DNA of 64,000 bases, taken from positions 186,001 to 250,000 of the forward strand of contig CBDBDS010000003.1 in the NCBI GenBank assembly GCA_965203985.1, read 5' to 3'. The notes under the pieces were generated by a model. It had not been told where the DNA came from. It ran no database searches and saw nothing but the letters and a program-made list of their open reading frames with translations. The number at the start of each line of letters is the position of its first letter. Positions within the stretch are counted from its first letter, which is position 1. The stretch comes from Bin87 sp965203985. GTDB taxonomy: Bacteria > Chloroflexota > Dehalococcoidia > Lucifugimonadales > UBA3495. The translations under genes and the position numbers were made by a program. This document shows positions 24,637 through 31,970 of the stretch, piece after piece.

Positions 24637-25323
24637 ATGGTGGAAGAACTCGGCAGAATCACCCGCCCCGCCACCGCAAATTACCAGGGAAAGCGCAAGT
24701 TGTTGCTGGCCCCGCTAGTCAACCTGGCCGTTCCCGCGGAGTCCATGCCGCCCGAAGGCGCCGAAATCCTGACCCGCTATTGGGACCAGGTGGATGTCCA
24801 GGTCCGGGCCGTTCAGAACGCGTTGGGCAGCGTCGCGCACGTTTACCACGAGAACCTGCCGGAGGGCGGCGATGCCGGTCTCGGCTACCTGGAAGCCACT
24901 TCCCAGGGTAGCCATGAATTAACCGCCGCTCTCGTGCAAGCCGGGGCTGTTCTGGAGACGACGGAATCCATGGAAATCCTGGCCGAAACATTGGACCTCC
25001 AGCGTTGCTTGATGCAGCCCCTGATGAGCCCCGCCGTAGCGGGTCGGCTCCAGGAATGGTTCGGAGACGCCAATCGCCGCCGCTACGAATTTGTCGCCGA
25101 CGCCATCGACAACACGCTGGGAGACGACGAGACCGGGTTGCTCCTCATCAACGAAAGGCATCAGGTCCAGTTTCCCGGCGATGTCGAGGTGATCTACATC
25201 GCGCCGCCCGCCCTCGATGAATTCCGCCGCTGGCTGCAAAATTGGAGCGAACAGCTCCAGCGGGAAATGGCCGAACCACCCGCCGAGCCCGATCTCCCAG
25301 ACCCGCCCGAACAACCCGCCTGA
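24637..25323 (+). CDS. Conserved-looking protein of unknown function
   Basis: 228 residues, soluble, acidic and rich in Glu/Leu; no signal peptide. It begins 'MVEELGRITRPATANYQGKR', continues KLLLAPLVNLAVPAE, and has a helical centre ('RYWDQVDVQVRAVQNALGSV') and a Pro-rich acidic tail (AEPDLPDPPEQPA). I do not recognise a family. The ATG at 24637 is preceded by GGACCGGAGC; a longer frame back to 24559 lacks a ribosome site. It is divergent from lutABC and transcribed alone. Codon use is like that of the neighbours, so it is a real gene. Confidence 0.7.
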   Translation: MVEELGRITRPATANYQGKRKLLLAPLVNLAVPAESMPPEGAEILTRYWDQVDVQVRAVQNALGSVAHVYHENLPEGGDAGLGYLEATSQGSHELTAALVQAGAVLETTESMEILAETLDLQRCLMQPLMSPAVAGRLQEWFGDANRRRYEFVADAIDNTLGDDETGLLLINERHQVQFPGDVEVIYIAPPALDEFRRWLQNWSEQLQREMAEPPAEPDLPDPPEQPA

Positions 25324-25458
25324 CCAGGACCAAAAACGGCTCCAGCCGCTTCCCTTGCCCCAGGCCAGCGCATGGATGCCAGAGGGGACGCCCAGCCACA
25401 GCCGGACGCCCCTTTTTCTGAACCTCCGGACGGATCATTGCCCCGTCCGGCCACCTCC

Positions 25459-25590
25459 CTACTCCGGCACGGTGATGCTGGCGTGCCCCCGCTCGCCCAT
25501 GCCGGCCTCGCTCTGCGCCCGCACCCACACCTGGCAGGTCCGGCCGGATTCCAGGTTGTTGAAGCTCACCGTTGAATAAACCCGGGCCAG
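25459..25590 (-). pseudogene. Remnant of a fibronectin type III domain
   Basis: About 43 codons ending in a stop at 25459 read VYSTVSFNNLESGRTCQVWV followed by RAQSEAGMGERGHASITVPE, the second half of an Fn3 domain (L-x-x-G-x-x-Y/C-x-V-x-V-x-A). Nothing recognisable lies upstream, where the repeat element begins, so this looks like the tail of a lost surface-protein gene. A second, different Fn3 tail is at 31055-31200. Confidence 0.5.
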
Positions 25591-25604
25591 TGGAGAATTG
25601 GCAT

Positions 25605-25705
25605 GGATGCGCAGGATGGGCGGGATTGGGTCCGTTCGGTGGTGGAGCCTCCCCATCCTGTCCAATCCTGAAATCCCGTAAATCCTGATTCTGACGATTT
25701 ACGAA
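25605..25705. repeat. Dispersed AATCCTG/CAGGATT palindromic repeat, copy 2
   Basis: GCAGGATGGGCGGGATTGGG at the left and CCAATCCTGAAATCCCGTAA then ATCCTGATTCTGACGATTTA at the right, around a centre with CCGTTCGGTGGTGG. The centre is the reverse complement of the CCACCGAACG core found in copies 3 and 4. Together with the Fn3 remnant it occupies most of the 589-nt gap between 25324 and 25912. The rest of the gap, 25710-25800, is AT-rich and leads into a promoter. Confidence 0.7.
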
Positions 25706-25797
25706 ACTTACCCTGACCCCCGGAAGCCTTCCGGATGGAAAACCGGTCACCAATAGCCCGCAGATCTTAAAACATGAACCATGTGATATAAGTAACA

Positions 25798-25838
25798 ATT
25801 AAGGTCTGTTTACGTGTGTTTTATTGTATAATCTCTGA
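25798..25838 (+). promoter_or_regulatory. Probable promoter of the hybrid histidine kinase gene
   Basis: A perfect TATAAT at 25827-25832 lies in an AT-rich stretch unlike the surrounding DNA. No good TTGACA-like box stands 17 nt upstream (GTCTGT), so the -35 element is weak or an activator is needed. Transcription would begin near 25839, about 75 nt before the chosen ATG. Confidence 0.5.
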
Positions 25839-25912
25839 TGGCAAGGTTCATCGCCAGGGCGCGGCATTGCGGTTCAACGGATCGCGGCGCGGTTGCCGCC
25901 GGGAGAGGAAAT

Positions 25913-28348
25913 ATGACGCAGCAGTCGGATCAGCAAGACCGGGAGAAGGCCGCCCTGCGGGAGCGTTTGTCCCGCCTCAGCCAGGCCAGCCTCCGCATCA
26001 ACGAGAGCCTGGACTTCGACCAGGTGCTCCAGGGCGTCCTGGACTCGGCCCGCTCCCTGACCAACGCCCGCTACGGCGTGATGACCCTCCTCGATGACGG
26101 CGGCCTGGTCCAGCACTTCCTCGCCTCGGGGATGAGCGCCCCGGAGGCCGAACGGCTCTGGCTTACCCCGGACCGCTGGCGGCTCTTCGCAGCCCTGACC
26201 AACGTCTCCGAACCCCTGCGCCTGCCCGACCTGGCGGAATACGTCCACGCCCTGGGCTTCACCGACTTCACCATCCCCGTGCCGGTGGACGTGTTCCGCT
26301 TCATGGCCGCGCCCATGTTCCACCGCGGCGACCGCGTGGGCCACGTCTTCGTGGGCGACCGCGAGGACGGTGAAGAGTTCAGCCCGGAGGACCAGGAGAC
26401 CTTGGCGATGTTCGCCGCCCAGGCCGCGCTGGTCATCGCCAACGCCGGCGCCCACCGGGAGGAGCGCCGCGCCCGCGCCGACCTGGAAACCCTGGTCAAC
26501 ACCTCCCCCGTGGGCGTGGTGGTCTTCGACGCGGCCACCGGAACCCCCGTGTCGGTCAACCGGGAGGCCGTGCGCCTGGTGGAGGGGCTGCGGGACGAGG
26601 GCCAGGACGCGGAGGACCTGCTGGAAGTGGTGACCTGCGTGCGCGGCGACGGCCGGGAGGTCTCCCTGCGGGAGCTGCCTCTGGCCGAGGCGCTTCAGGC
26701 CGGGGAGACGGTCCGGGCTGAGGAGATCGCGCTCCGGGTGCCCGACGGGCGCAGCGTCAGCGTCCTGCTCAACGCCACCCCCATCCACTCGGAGGACGGG
26801 CAGTTGGCGTCCTTTGTCGTGACGCTGCAAGACCTGACGCCGTTGGAGGAACAGGAGCGGCTGCGGGCCGAGTTCCTGGCCATGGTCAGCCATGAGCTCA
26901 GGATCCCCCTCGCGGCGGTCAAGGGCTCGGTCACCACCTTGCTGGAGGCGGCAGGTGACCTCGACTCGGCCGAGACCGCCCAGTTCCACCGCATCATCCG
27001 CGACCAGTCGGACCAGATGCGCTTTCTCATCGGCGACCTCCTCGACGTGGCCCGCATCGAGACCGGCGCCCTGTCCATCGACCCGGAGCCCACCGACATC
27101 CGCGCCCTGGTGGAGGAAGCCGGCAGCCGGTTCCAGAGCGGGGACGCCAAACGCACCCTGCACCTGGAGCTGGCCGACGACCTGCCCCTGGTCATGGCCG
27201 ACAAACGGCGCATCGTCCAGGTGCTGAATAACCTGCTCTCCAACGCCGCCGGCTACTCCCCCGACGGGTCGCCCATCGCGGTGTCCGCCGTTCGGGACGC
27301 GGTCCACGTCGCGGTGTCCGTCTCCGACCACGGACGGGGCATACCGGCCGAAATGCTGCCCGAGCTGTTCCGCAAGTTCTCCCGGGCCGCGGGCGCCGAC
27401 CCGGCGTCGGGCGTGGACGGGTCGGGCTTGGGCCTCGCCATCTGCCGGGGCATCGTGGAGGCCCACGGCGGACGCATCCGGGCTGAGAGCGACGGCCCCG
27501 GCCTGGGCGCCCGGTTCACCTTCACCCTGCCGGCGGCGGAGAGTATCGTTGCCGCCGTGCCGGATCCGCCGGCCCCCGCGCCACGCACGCGGCGGACGCG
27601 AAGAGAACGGGTGCGGGTGCTGGCGGTGGACGACGACCCCCAGGCCTTGCGCTACGTCCGCGACACCATCACCAGGGCCGGTTACACCCCGATAATCACC
27701 GGCGACCCCGCCGATGTGCCCCGCCTCATGGCCGAGGAGAAGCCCCACCTGGTCCTGCTGGACCTGGTGCTGCCCGACCGGGACGGCATCGAGCTGATGA
27801 ACGACGTCCGCCGCATCGCCGACCTGCCGGTCATCTTCCTCTCGGTGTACGGCCAGGACGACACCGTGGCCCGGGCCCTGGACATGGGCGCCGCCGACTA
27901 CATCGTCAAGCCGTTCTCCCCCACGGAACTCGCCGCCCGCATCCGCGCCGCCCTGCGCAAGCGACTGGAACCCTTCGCCGACGAGCCCGCCGTATCCTAC
28001 AACCTCGGCGCATTGACCATCGACTACGCCCAGCGGCGGGTGACCGTGGCCGGCGAGCCGGCGGAGCTTACGCCCACCGAGTACGCCGTCCTCTACCAAC
28101 TGTCGGTGCACGCCCCCCGGGTGCTGACCCACAGCGTGCTGCTGCAGCAGGTGTGGGGGCCGCAGCGCATCGGCGAGGGCTGGCTGCTGCGCGACGTGGT
28201 CAAGCGCCTGCGCCGCAAGCTGGGCGATCCCGCCCGCAACCCCAGCTACATCATCACCGAACCCAGGGTTGGCTACCGCATGATCGCCCAGGAGACCCCG
28301 CCCCGCGAGCCAGCCGACCCCGCCGCCACCGAACGGTCCCAATCCTGA
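25913..28348 (+). CDS. GAF/PAS sensor histidine kinase fused to receiver and winged-helix output domain
   Basis: 811 residues holding a whole two-component pathway. Order: GAF domain (about 20-185, with 'MTLLDDGGLVQHFLASGMSA'), PAS-like domain (about 190-310), HisKA with phospho-acceptor His near residue 326 in MVSHELRIPLAAVKG, HATPase_c (N box 'VLNNLLSNAAGYSPDGSPI', G box 'GSGLGLAICRGIVEAHGGRI'), receiver domain (VLAVDDDPQA, phospho-Asp near 617 in LLDLVLPDRDG, Lys in YIVKPFSP), and an OmpR-type winged helix (about 700-800, ELTPTEYAVLYQLS, 'RDVVKRLRRKLGDP', EPRVGYRM). No membrane helix is seen, so it is probably a soluble sensor. The ATG at 25913 follows GGGAGAGGAA. The last codons (AATERSQS) are formed by the dispersed repeat. 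Targets are unknown; the convergent P450 is a neighbour. Confidence 0.92.
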   Translation: MTQQSDQQDREKAALRERLSRLSQASLRINESLDFDQVLQGVLDSARSLTNARYGVMTLLDDGGLVQHFLASGMSAPEAERLWLTPDRWRLFAALTNVSEPLRLPDLAEYVHALGFTDFTIPVPVDVFRFMAAPMFHRGDRVGHVFVGDREDGEEFSPEDQETLAMFAAQAALVIANAGAHREERRARADLETLVNTSPVGVVVFDAATGTPVSVNREAVRLVEGLRDEGQDAEDLLEVVTCVRGDGREVSLRELPLAEALQAGETVRAEEIALRVPDGRSVSVLLNATPIHSEDGQLASFVVTLQDLTPLEEQERLRAEFLAMVSHELRIPLAAVKGSVTTLLEAAGDLDSAETAQFHRIIRDQSDQMRFLIGDLLDVARIETGALSIDPEPTDIRALVEEAGSRFQSGDAKRTLHLELADDLPLVMADKRRIVQVLNNLLSNAAGYSPDGSPIAVSAVRDAVHVAVSVSDHGRGIPAEMLPELFRKFSRAAGADPASGVDGSGLGLAICRGIVEAHGGRIRAESDGPGLGARFTFTLPAAESIVAAVPDPPAPAPRTRRTRRERVRVLAVDDDPQALRYVRDTITRAGYTPIITGDPADVPRLMAEEKPHLVLLDLVLPDRDGIELMNDVRRIADLPVIFLSVYGQDDTVARALDMGAADYIVKPFSPTELAARIRAALRKRLEPFADEPAVSYNLGALTIDYAQRRVTVAGEPAELTPTEYAVLYQLSVHAPRVLTHSVLLQQVWGPQRIGEGWLLRDVVKRLRRKLGDPARNPSYIITEPRVGYRMIAQETPPREPADPAATERSQS

Positions 28349-28496
28349 TAATCCGCCAATCTTGAAAATCCTGATCTTGACGATTTACGCAAGCGGGGGA
28401 ACCGTCAGAAGCAGGATTTACGGTATTTCAGGATTGGACGGGATTGGGAGAGCGCCGCCACCGAACGTTCCCAATCCTGTCCATCCTGTGCATCCA
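28320..28496. repeat. Dispersed AATCCTG/CAGGATT palindromic repeat, copy 3 (double)
   Basis: GCCGCCACCGAACGGTCCCA at 28322 starts inside the kinase gene and is repeated (GCCGCCACCGAACGTTCCCA) near 28456. Between them are AATCCTGATAATCC, AAAATCCTGATCTTGACG and the inverted part CAGGATTTACGGTATTTCAG and GATTGGACGGGATTGGG. The element separates the convergent kinase and P450 genes and supplies the kinase stop codon. Confidence 0.75.
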
Positions 28497-29921
28497 CTAA
28501 CGGCGCCGGGTCACCTTCAGGGTGAAAGGCTCCGGCGTGATGGTCAGGCCGGGTATTTCGTACTCGGAGAGAAGGTCGTCCGACGTCCGCTCGAAGCGGA
28601 AATTCTGCATCAGCCGGGTGACGTAAAGCCAGATCTCCATTTCCCCCAGGTGCTCGCCCGTGCAGCGACGGTGGCCCAGGCCGAAGGGGATGAAGTTGCC
28701 GCCGGTAAGGGCGTCGGCGGGCGACCCGTCGGGTTGGGGCAGGAAACGTTCCGGAATGAACTCGTGGGGCGATTCCCAGAAGCGTGGGTCGTGGTGGATG
28801 CCGTACAGATTGGCCAGCAGCTTCGTTCCCACGGGTATCCGGTAGCCGCCGACTTCCGTGTCGCGCGACGCTTCGTGGGGTATGCCCAGGGGGCTGGCGG
28901 TGTGGTAGCGCATCGTCTCTGCAACGGCGGCGAAGGTGTAGGGCAGGCGGGCCCGGTCGTCCACCACCGGCCGGGCCTCGCGCCCGATCATCCGGTCCAG
29001 CTCTTCGTGGATTTTTTCCTGGACCTGCGGACGGTTGCCCATGGCCAGCAGGAAGAACTTGACGGTGGTCGCCACGCCGTCGGTGTGCGGCATCATCATG
29101 TCCATCAACAGCTCGTAGATCATCTCGTGGCGGAAGCCGTCGCCCGACGCCTCCCGGGCCAGCATCACGTCAACCAGGCAGGCCGGCGCGGACGGATCGA
29201 AGCCGGGGCGGCTGCTCACCCTTTCCACACAGGACTTGAGCAGATCTTCCCGCAGGCCCTTGCGCCGGCGACCTTCTTTGGCCGACTTGCTGGGCAGGAA
29301 CCTGGTCCAAGTGATCAGGTCGGCCGGGTCGGCGCGGTCAACCACCGAGCGGGTCCAGTCCATATCCTCCCGCAGGAGGTCCAGGAGCCGGGTGAGCTCC
29401 TCGCCGCCTTCCCAGCCGTCGCCGAAGAAGTTGCGGAAGGCCATGCGGAGACTATTCCGGTACAGGATGTCGTTAGGACTCACCGGTTCCCCGGCGTCGG
29501 CCGCCGCGCCCACCTGTTCCACCAACTCGGAGATCACGGGCTCGACGTGATTTTCCCGCGTCATGTCCAGGTTGTGCGGGCCGTACATGTCGTGCCGGCT
29601 GAACTCGTCAAGGAGTTGCCAGCGCTCTCCGTAGGGTTCCACCACGAAGCTGTTCCCGCCGGTCAGCGCCATGATGGGGGTGGTTTCCCAGCGATTGGTC
29701 AGTTCCGGCCTGGCGAAAGCATCCTCCAGCAGCGCCGGGTGGTTGATCACCGCCACCGGGACGTTGCCCAGGCGCACCAGGAAGACGTCGCCGTACTGCC
29801 GGGCCATGCGGGTGAGGGCCAGGTGCGGGTCGCGGCGCAGGGCGGGCAGCGACCCGATGACGGGCATTCCCCGGGGGCCGGGCGGCAGGGGGAGGGAGGA
29901 TACGTTGCGGGTGGAACTCAT
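28497..29921 (-). CDS. Cytochrome P450
   Basis: 474-residue heme-thiolate monooxygenase. 'LPLPPGPRGMPVIGSLPALR' is the proline-rich N-terminus of class II-like P450s but without a membrane anchor. The I-helix reads MMMPHTDGVATTVKFFL, with the oxygen-activating acid/Thr pair in a variant form (TDGVATT instead of AGxDTT). The K-helix E-x-x-R is in AETMRYHT, PERF is in FIPERFLPQP, and the heme ligand Cys near residue 420 is in FIPFGLGHRRCTGEHLG. The substrate is unknown and no ferredoxin or reductase gene is next to it. The ATG at 29921 has AGGAG upstream. A 150-bp copy of its 3' end is found at 30858-31007. Confidence 0.94.
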   Translation of the reverse strand: MSSTRNVSSLPLPPGPRGMPVIGSLPALRRDPHLALTRMARQYGDVFLVRLGNVPVAVINHPALLEDAFARPELTNRWETTPIMALTGGNSFVVEPYGERWQLLDEFSRHDMYGPHNLDMTRENHVEPVISELVEQVGAAADAGEPVSPNDILYRNSLRMAFRNFFGDGWEGGEELTRLLDLLREDMDWTRSVVDRADPADLITWTRFLPSKSAKEGRRRKGLREDLLKSCVERVSSRPGFDPSAPACLVDVMLAREASGDGFRHEMIYELLMDMMMPHTDGVATTVKFFLLAMGNRPQVQEKIHEELDRMIGREARPVVDDRARLPYTFAAVAETMRYHTASPLGIPHEASRDTEVGGYRIPVGTKLLANLYGIHHDPRFWESPHEFIPERFLPQPDGSPADALTGGNFIPFGLGHRRCTGEHLGEMEIWLYVTRLMQNFRFERTSDDLLSEYEIPGLTITPEPFTLKVTRRR

Positions 29922-29941
29922 GCTTGATGCTCCTGTCCGTG

Positions 29942-30172
29942 TCACCACCTGGAGCTCTCCTCGGAATAAACGTGGTCGGGAACCCCATAGGTGATGCCGG
30001 CCTCGTCGTACACCGCGGAATCAATCAGGGCGGTGAGCTGGGAGGGGTTGTCGATGTGCGCGCCTCTGGGAATGATCCGGCCCGCCGCCGACTGCCTGAT
30101 GTTGCCGAAGCGCTGCTGCAGCCGGAACCACGGCAGCACCCCGAAGGATGATCGCGTAGGATACGACAGTTG
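29942..30172 (-). pseudogene. 3' remnant of an unidentified gene cut by an IS110 fragment
   Basis: An open frame of about 75 codons with no start, reading YPTRSSFGVLPWFRLQQRFG, then NIRQSAAGRIIPRGAHIDNP and ending HVYSEESSRW before a stop at 29942. The composition and codon use look protein-coding. Similarity to the transposase ends at about 30173, exactly where this frame begins, so the IS fragment replaced its 5' part. I do not recognise the protein. It lies 20 nt upstream of the P450 start on the same strand, so it was probably the first gene of a P450 operon. Confidence 0.5.
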
Positions 30173-30450
30173 GCGAGGCGTCCCGTGGCCCGGGCGAACT
30201 CCCGCACCTGGCGGGGATTGACCACCACCACGGGCAACGCGGCGGCGCCCAACTCCGACACCAGGACGGTTTCCAATCCCCCAGTGGCCTCCACGATGAT
30301 CCGGACCGGCTGCAATTCGGTCAACTCCTGGACCAACTGGGGTAGCGCGGCGTCGGTGTACTCCACGCGCCCAGCCTTGCCTTGGGGGAGTACCCAGAGG
30401 TCCAGGTAGGCTTTGGATACGTCAATGCCGATGATTGTCGCGGTGGTCAT
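30173..30450 (-). mobile_element. Truncated IS110-family transposase
   Basis: The first ~92 codons of an IS110-type (DEDD) transposase: IIGIDVSKAYLDLWVLP with the first catalytic Asp, 'RIIVEATGGLETVLVSELGA' with the Glu, and 'VVVVNPRQVREFARATGRLA'. Similarity stops abruptly at the residues where intact proteins continue with K-T-D-A-x-D. The remaining two-thirds, including the Ser-containing C-terminal domain, are missing. The 5' flank up to about 30650 is non-coding and may be the IS left end. Confidence 0.82.
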
Positions 30451-30654
30451 GATGTTTTACACTCCCCGTACCTTTGGTTTGGCGTGGCTTGCCATTCCCG
30501 GACTACCCTGCCTTGCAATACGGGGTCTGGTCAGACAGCCCCTCACAACTGTTCGGGTTAGCCAAGGGTGAACGGCGCGGCGACCTTGCTGCTTCACGGC
30601 TTCGCACAGCGAGCCCCAGGATTAACGGTCTGCCGCGTCGTGGCTTCTCCAAGA

Positions 30655-30760
30655 TACAAGGATTTACCGGATTTCAGGATTGGGCAGGATTGGGAGTGCG
30701 CCGCCACCGAACGTTCCCAATCCTGTCCATCCTGTCCATCCATGCAAGTTCCCCTGCCCC
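30655..30760. repeat. Dispersed AATCCTG/CAGGATT palindromic repeat, copy 4
   Basis: CAAGGATTTACCGGATTTCA, GGATTGGGCAGGATTGGGAG, GCCGCCACCGAACGTTCCCA and ATCCTGTCCATCCTGTCCAT follow each other. It is nearly the same as copy 3, and both copies are followed by P450 3'-end sequence, which shows that repeat and gene end were duplicated together. Confidence 0.75.
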
Positions 30761-30779
30761 GAAGGCTCCCCTCCGCCAA

Positions 30780-30808
30780 CAAGATTGCCGCGCTGCGCTC
30801 GCAATGAC
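30780..30808. repeat. REP-like half-element (AGATTGCCGCGCTGCGCTCGCAATGAC)
   Basis: A single arm identical in its core to the right arm at 20671-20698 (GATTGCCGCGCTGCGCTCGC, then AATGAC). It lies between repeat copy 4 and the P450 fragment. Confidence 0.65.
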
Positions 30809-30857
30809 ACTTTCCCCGCAACTCTGAAAGGTTACCCGCAATCGGTCCCCGCTCCTG

Positions 30858-31007
30858 CTAACCGCGCCGGATCACCTTCAGGGTGAAAGGCTCCGGCGTG
30901 ATGGTCAGGCCGGGTATTTTGTACTCGGAGAGAAGGTCGTCCGACGCCCGCTCGAAGCGGAAACTCTGCATCAGCCGGGTGACGTAAAGCCAGATCTCCA
31001 TTTCCCC
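30858..31007 (-). pseudogene. Duplicated 3' end of the cytochrome P450 gene
   Basis: These 150 bp align without a gap to the P450 3' end at 28497-28646, stop codon included; I count five substitutions by eye. Upstream of it (beyond 31007) the homology stops inside the codons for the helix after the heme loop, so only about 49 residues are represented and no start exists. It is a recent partial duplication and cannot make a working enzyme. No gene is seen from 30451 to 31505 apart from this fragment, the repeats and the Fn3 remnant. Confidence 0.85.
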
Positions 31008-31054
31008 TCCCAAGCGGCGGTTTGACCCGCTTCAGTCCGCCCCGCCGCGCGTCG

Positions 31055-31200
31055 TCATTCGGCGGTGCCCGGCGCGGTGGCGGACCACTGGCCAACGCTG
31101 TCGTCGATGAGCGCACGAGCCTGCACGTCATACGTGGCGCGGCTGGTGAGGTTGGAGAGCAACACCCACGTCGCGTAGCCGTCTCGCCGCTGGTCATCGC
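31055..31200 (-). pseudogene. Second fibronectin type III remnant
   Basis: The frame that ends at 31055 reads 'YATWVLLSNLTSRATYDVQA' and RALIDDSVGQWSATAPGTAE, again the last strands of an Fn3 domain (L-x-x-x-T-x-Y-x-V-x-A-R-A, then G-x-W-S). No intact gene surrounds it. Confidence 0.45.
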
Positions 31201-31505
31201 CTGGCGCGCGGTGAGAAAACTGTCCGTGGCTGCGCCGGCCGGAGTCTCCGGGGCCCGGTGAGCGAAATTTGGAGTTCATGGCGCCGCGAACGAAACCGGC
31301 CGCCCCGATTGCGGGGCGGCCGTCAATTCCACCGGTTTTCGGATCGTCTCGCCAGGCCGTCTGCTCGTCCAATCCTGTTGTTCAGATGCGGGGGGGCCTC
31401 GTTGCAGTCCGCGCCGCAAACAGCCGATGACCATGCCGTATGTGTCCCGTCAGAGTTGCGGCTCGCAATGGCATCTCGCGCCAGCGTTGAACTTCAGCCT
31501 CATCT

Positions 31506-31625
31506 TTACCCCCTTCCGAATATGGCGGTGATAATGCGCCGCAGGACACCGGGTTGACGACGGGTATCGTGGCGGTATCCACATGTGTAGCGGCTGCAGC
31601 GGTGGTACTGCGTGGTGTGCAACAT
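31506..31625 (-). CDS. Possible 39-residue peptide with a strong ribosome site
   Basis: ATG at 31625 is preceded by CAGGGAGGATTCACC, an excellent Shine-Dalgarno. The peptide is basic, MLHTTQYHRCSRYTCGYRHD followed by TRRQPGVLRRIITAIFGRG, with two Cys residues, and ends at a stop at 31506. It lies in decayed DNA between the P450 fragment and the 5'-nucleotidase gene. It may be the preserved 5' end of a lost gene rather than a functional small protein. The remaining stretch 31626-31970 holds no gene that I can see, only the leader of the nucleotidase. Confidence 0.25.
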   Translation of the reverse strand: MLHTTQYHRCSRYTCGYRHDTRRQPGVLRRIITAIFGRG

Positions 31626-31970
31626 GGTGAATCCTCCCTGTTCAGAGTGTCCCGATTCTGATAATCAACGGGTTTTGTCCGGGTGGTCGTCTCCTTGTCC
31701 TGTTTGCCATGTGCAGGGGATCTTCCGGTTGACGTGAGTTTCCGATTGCCTGGCAGGTTCGGCACGTTGCCCGCTTGGGCTGCCCAATCACTGATAATTA
31801 TTATCATGTCAGACGATACAGTAGGTGTCAACACGCTTTCCATTCTCATGCGCACCCGGTTTCCCCCGCCGGTCATTGCGAGCGCCGGTTTTGCGAACCC
31901 GCCAAATGGGAGTAGAGTACGGCAGTCAATTTGCGGTGCGGGCCAGGCCAGGGAGGAGTTCGGTCGCGAG

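Noticed and set aside
25874..28342. 822-codon open frame antisense to the hybrid kinase
   Set aside because: Gly/Val/His-rich low-information translation typical of the shadow of a GC-rich gene; the sense strand has all kinase motifs.
28349..28496. AATCCTG repeats as a CRISPR array
   Set aside because: Units are short, unevenly spaced and inverted; there are no constant repeats with unique spacers and no cas gene.
28362..29927. 521-codon open frame antisense to the P450
   Set aside because: Shadow of the P450 gene, whose heme motif is unambiguous on the other strand.
31683..31970. N-terminal extension of the 5'-nucleotidase
   Set aside because: It would put 96 residues before a clear lipoprotein signal peptide; the ATG at 31971 has a GGGAGGAG site.
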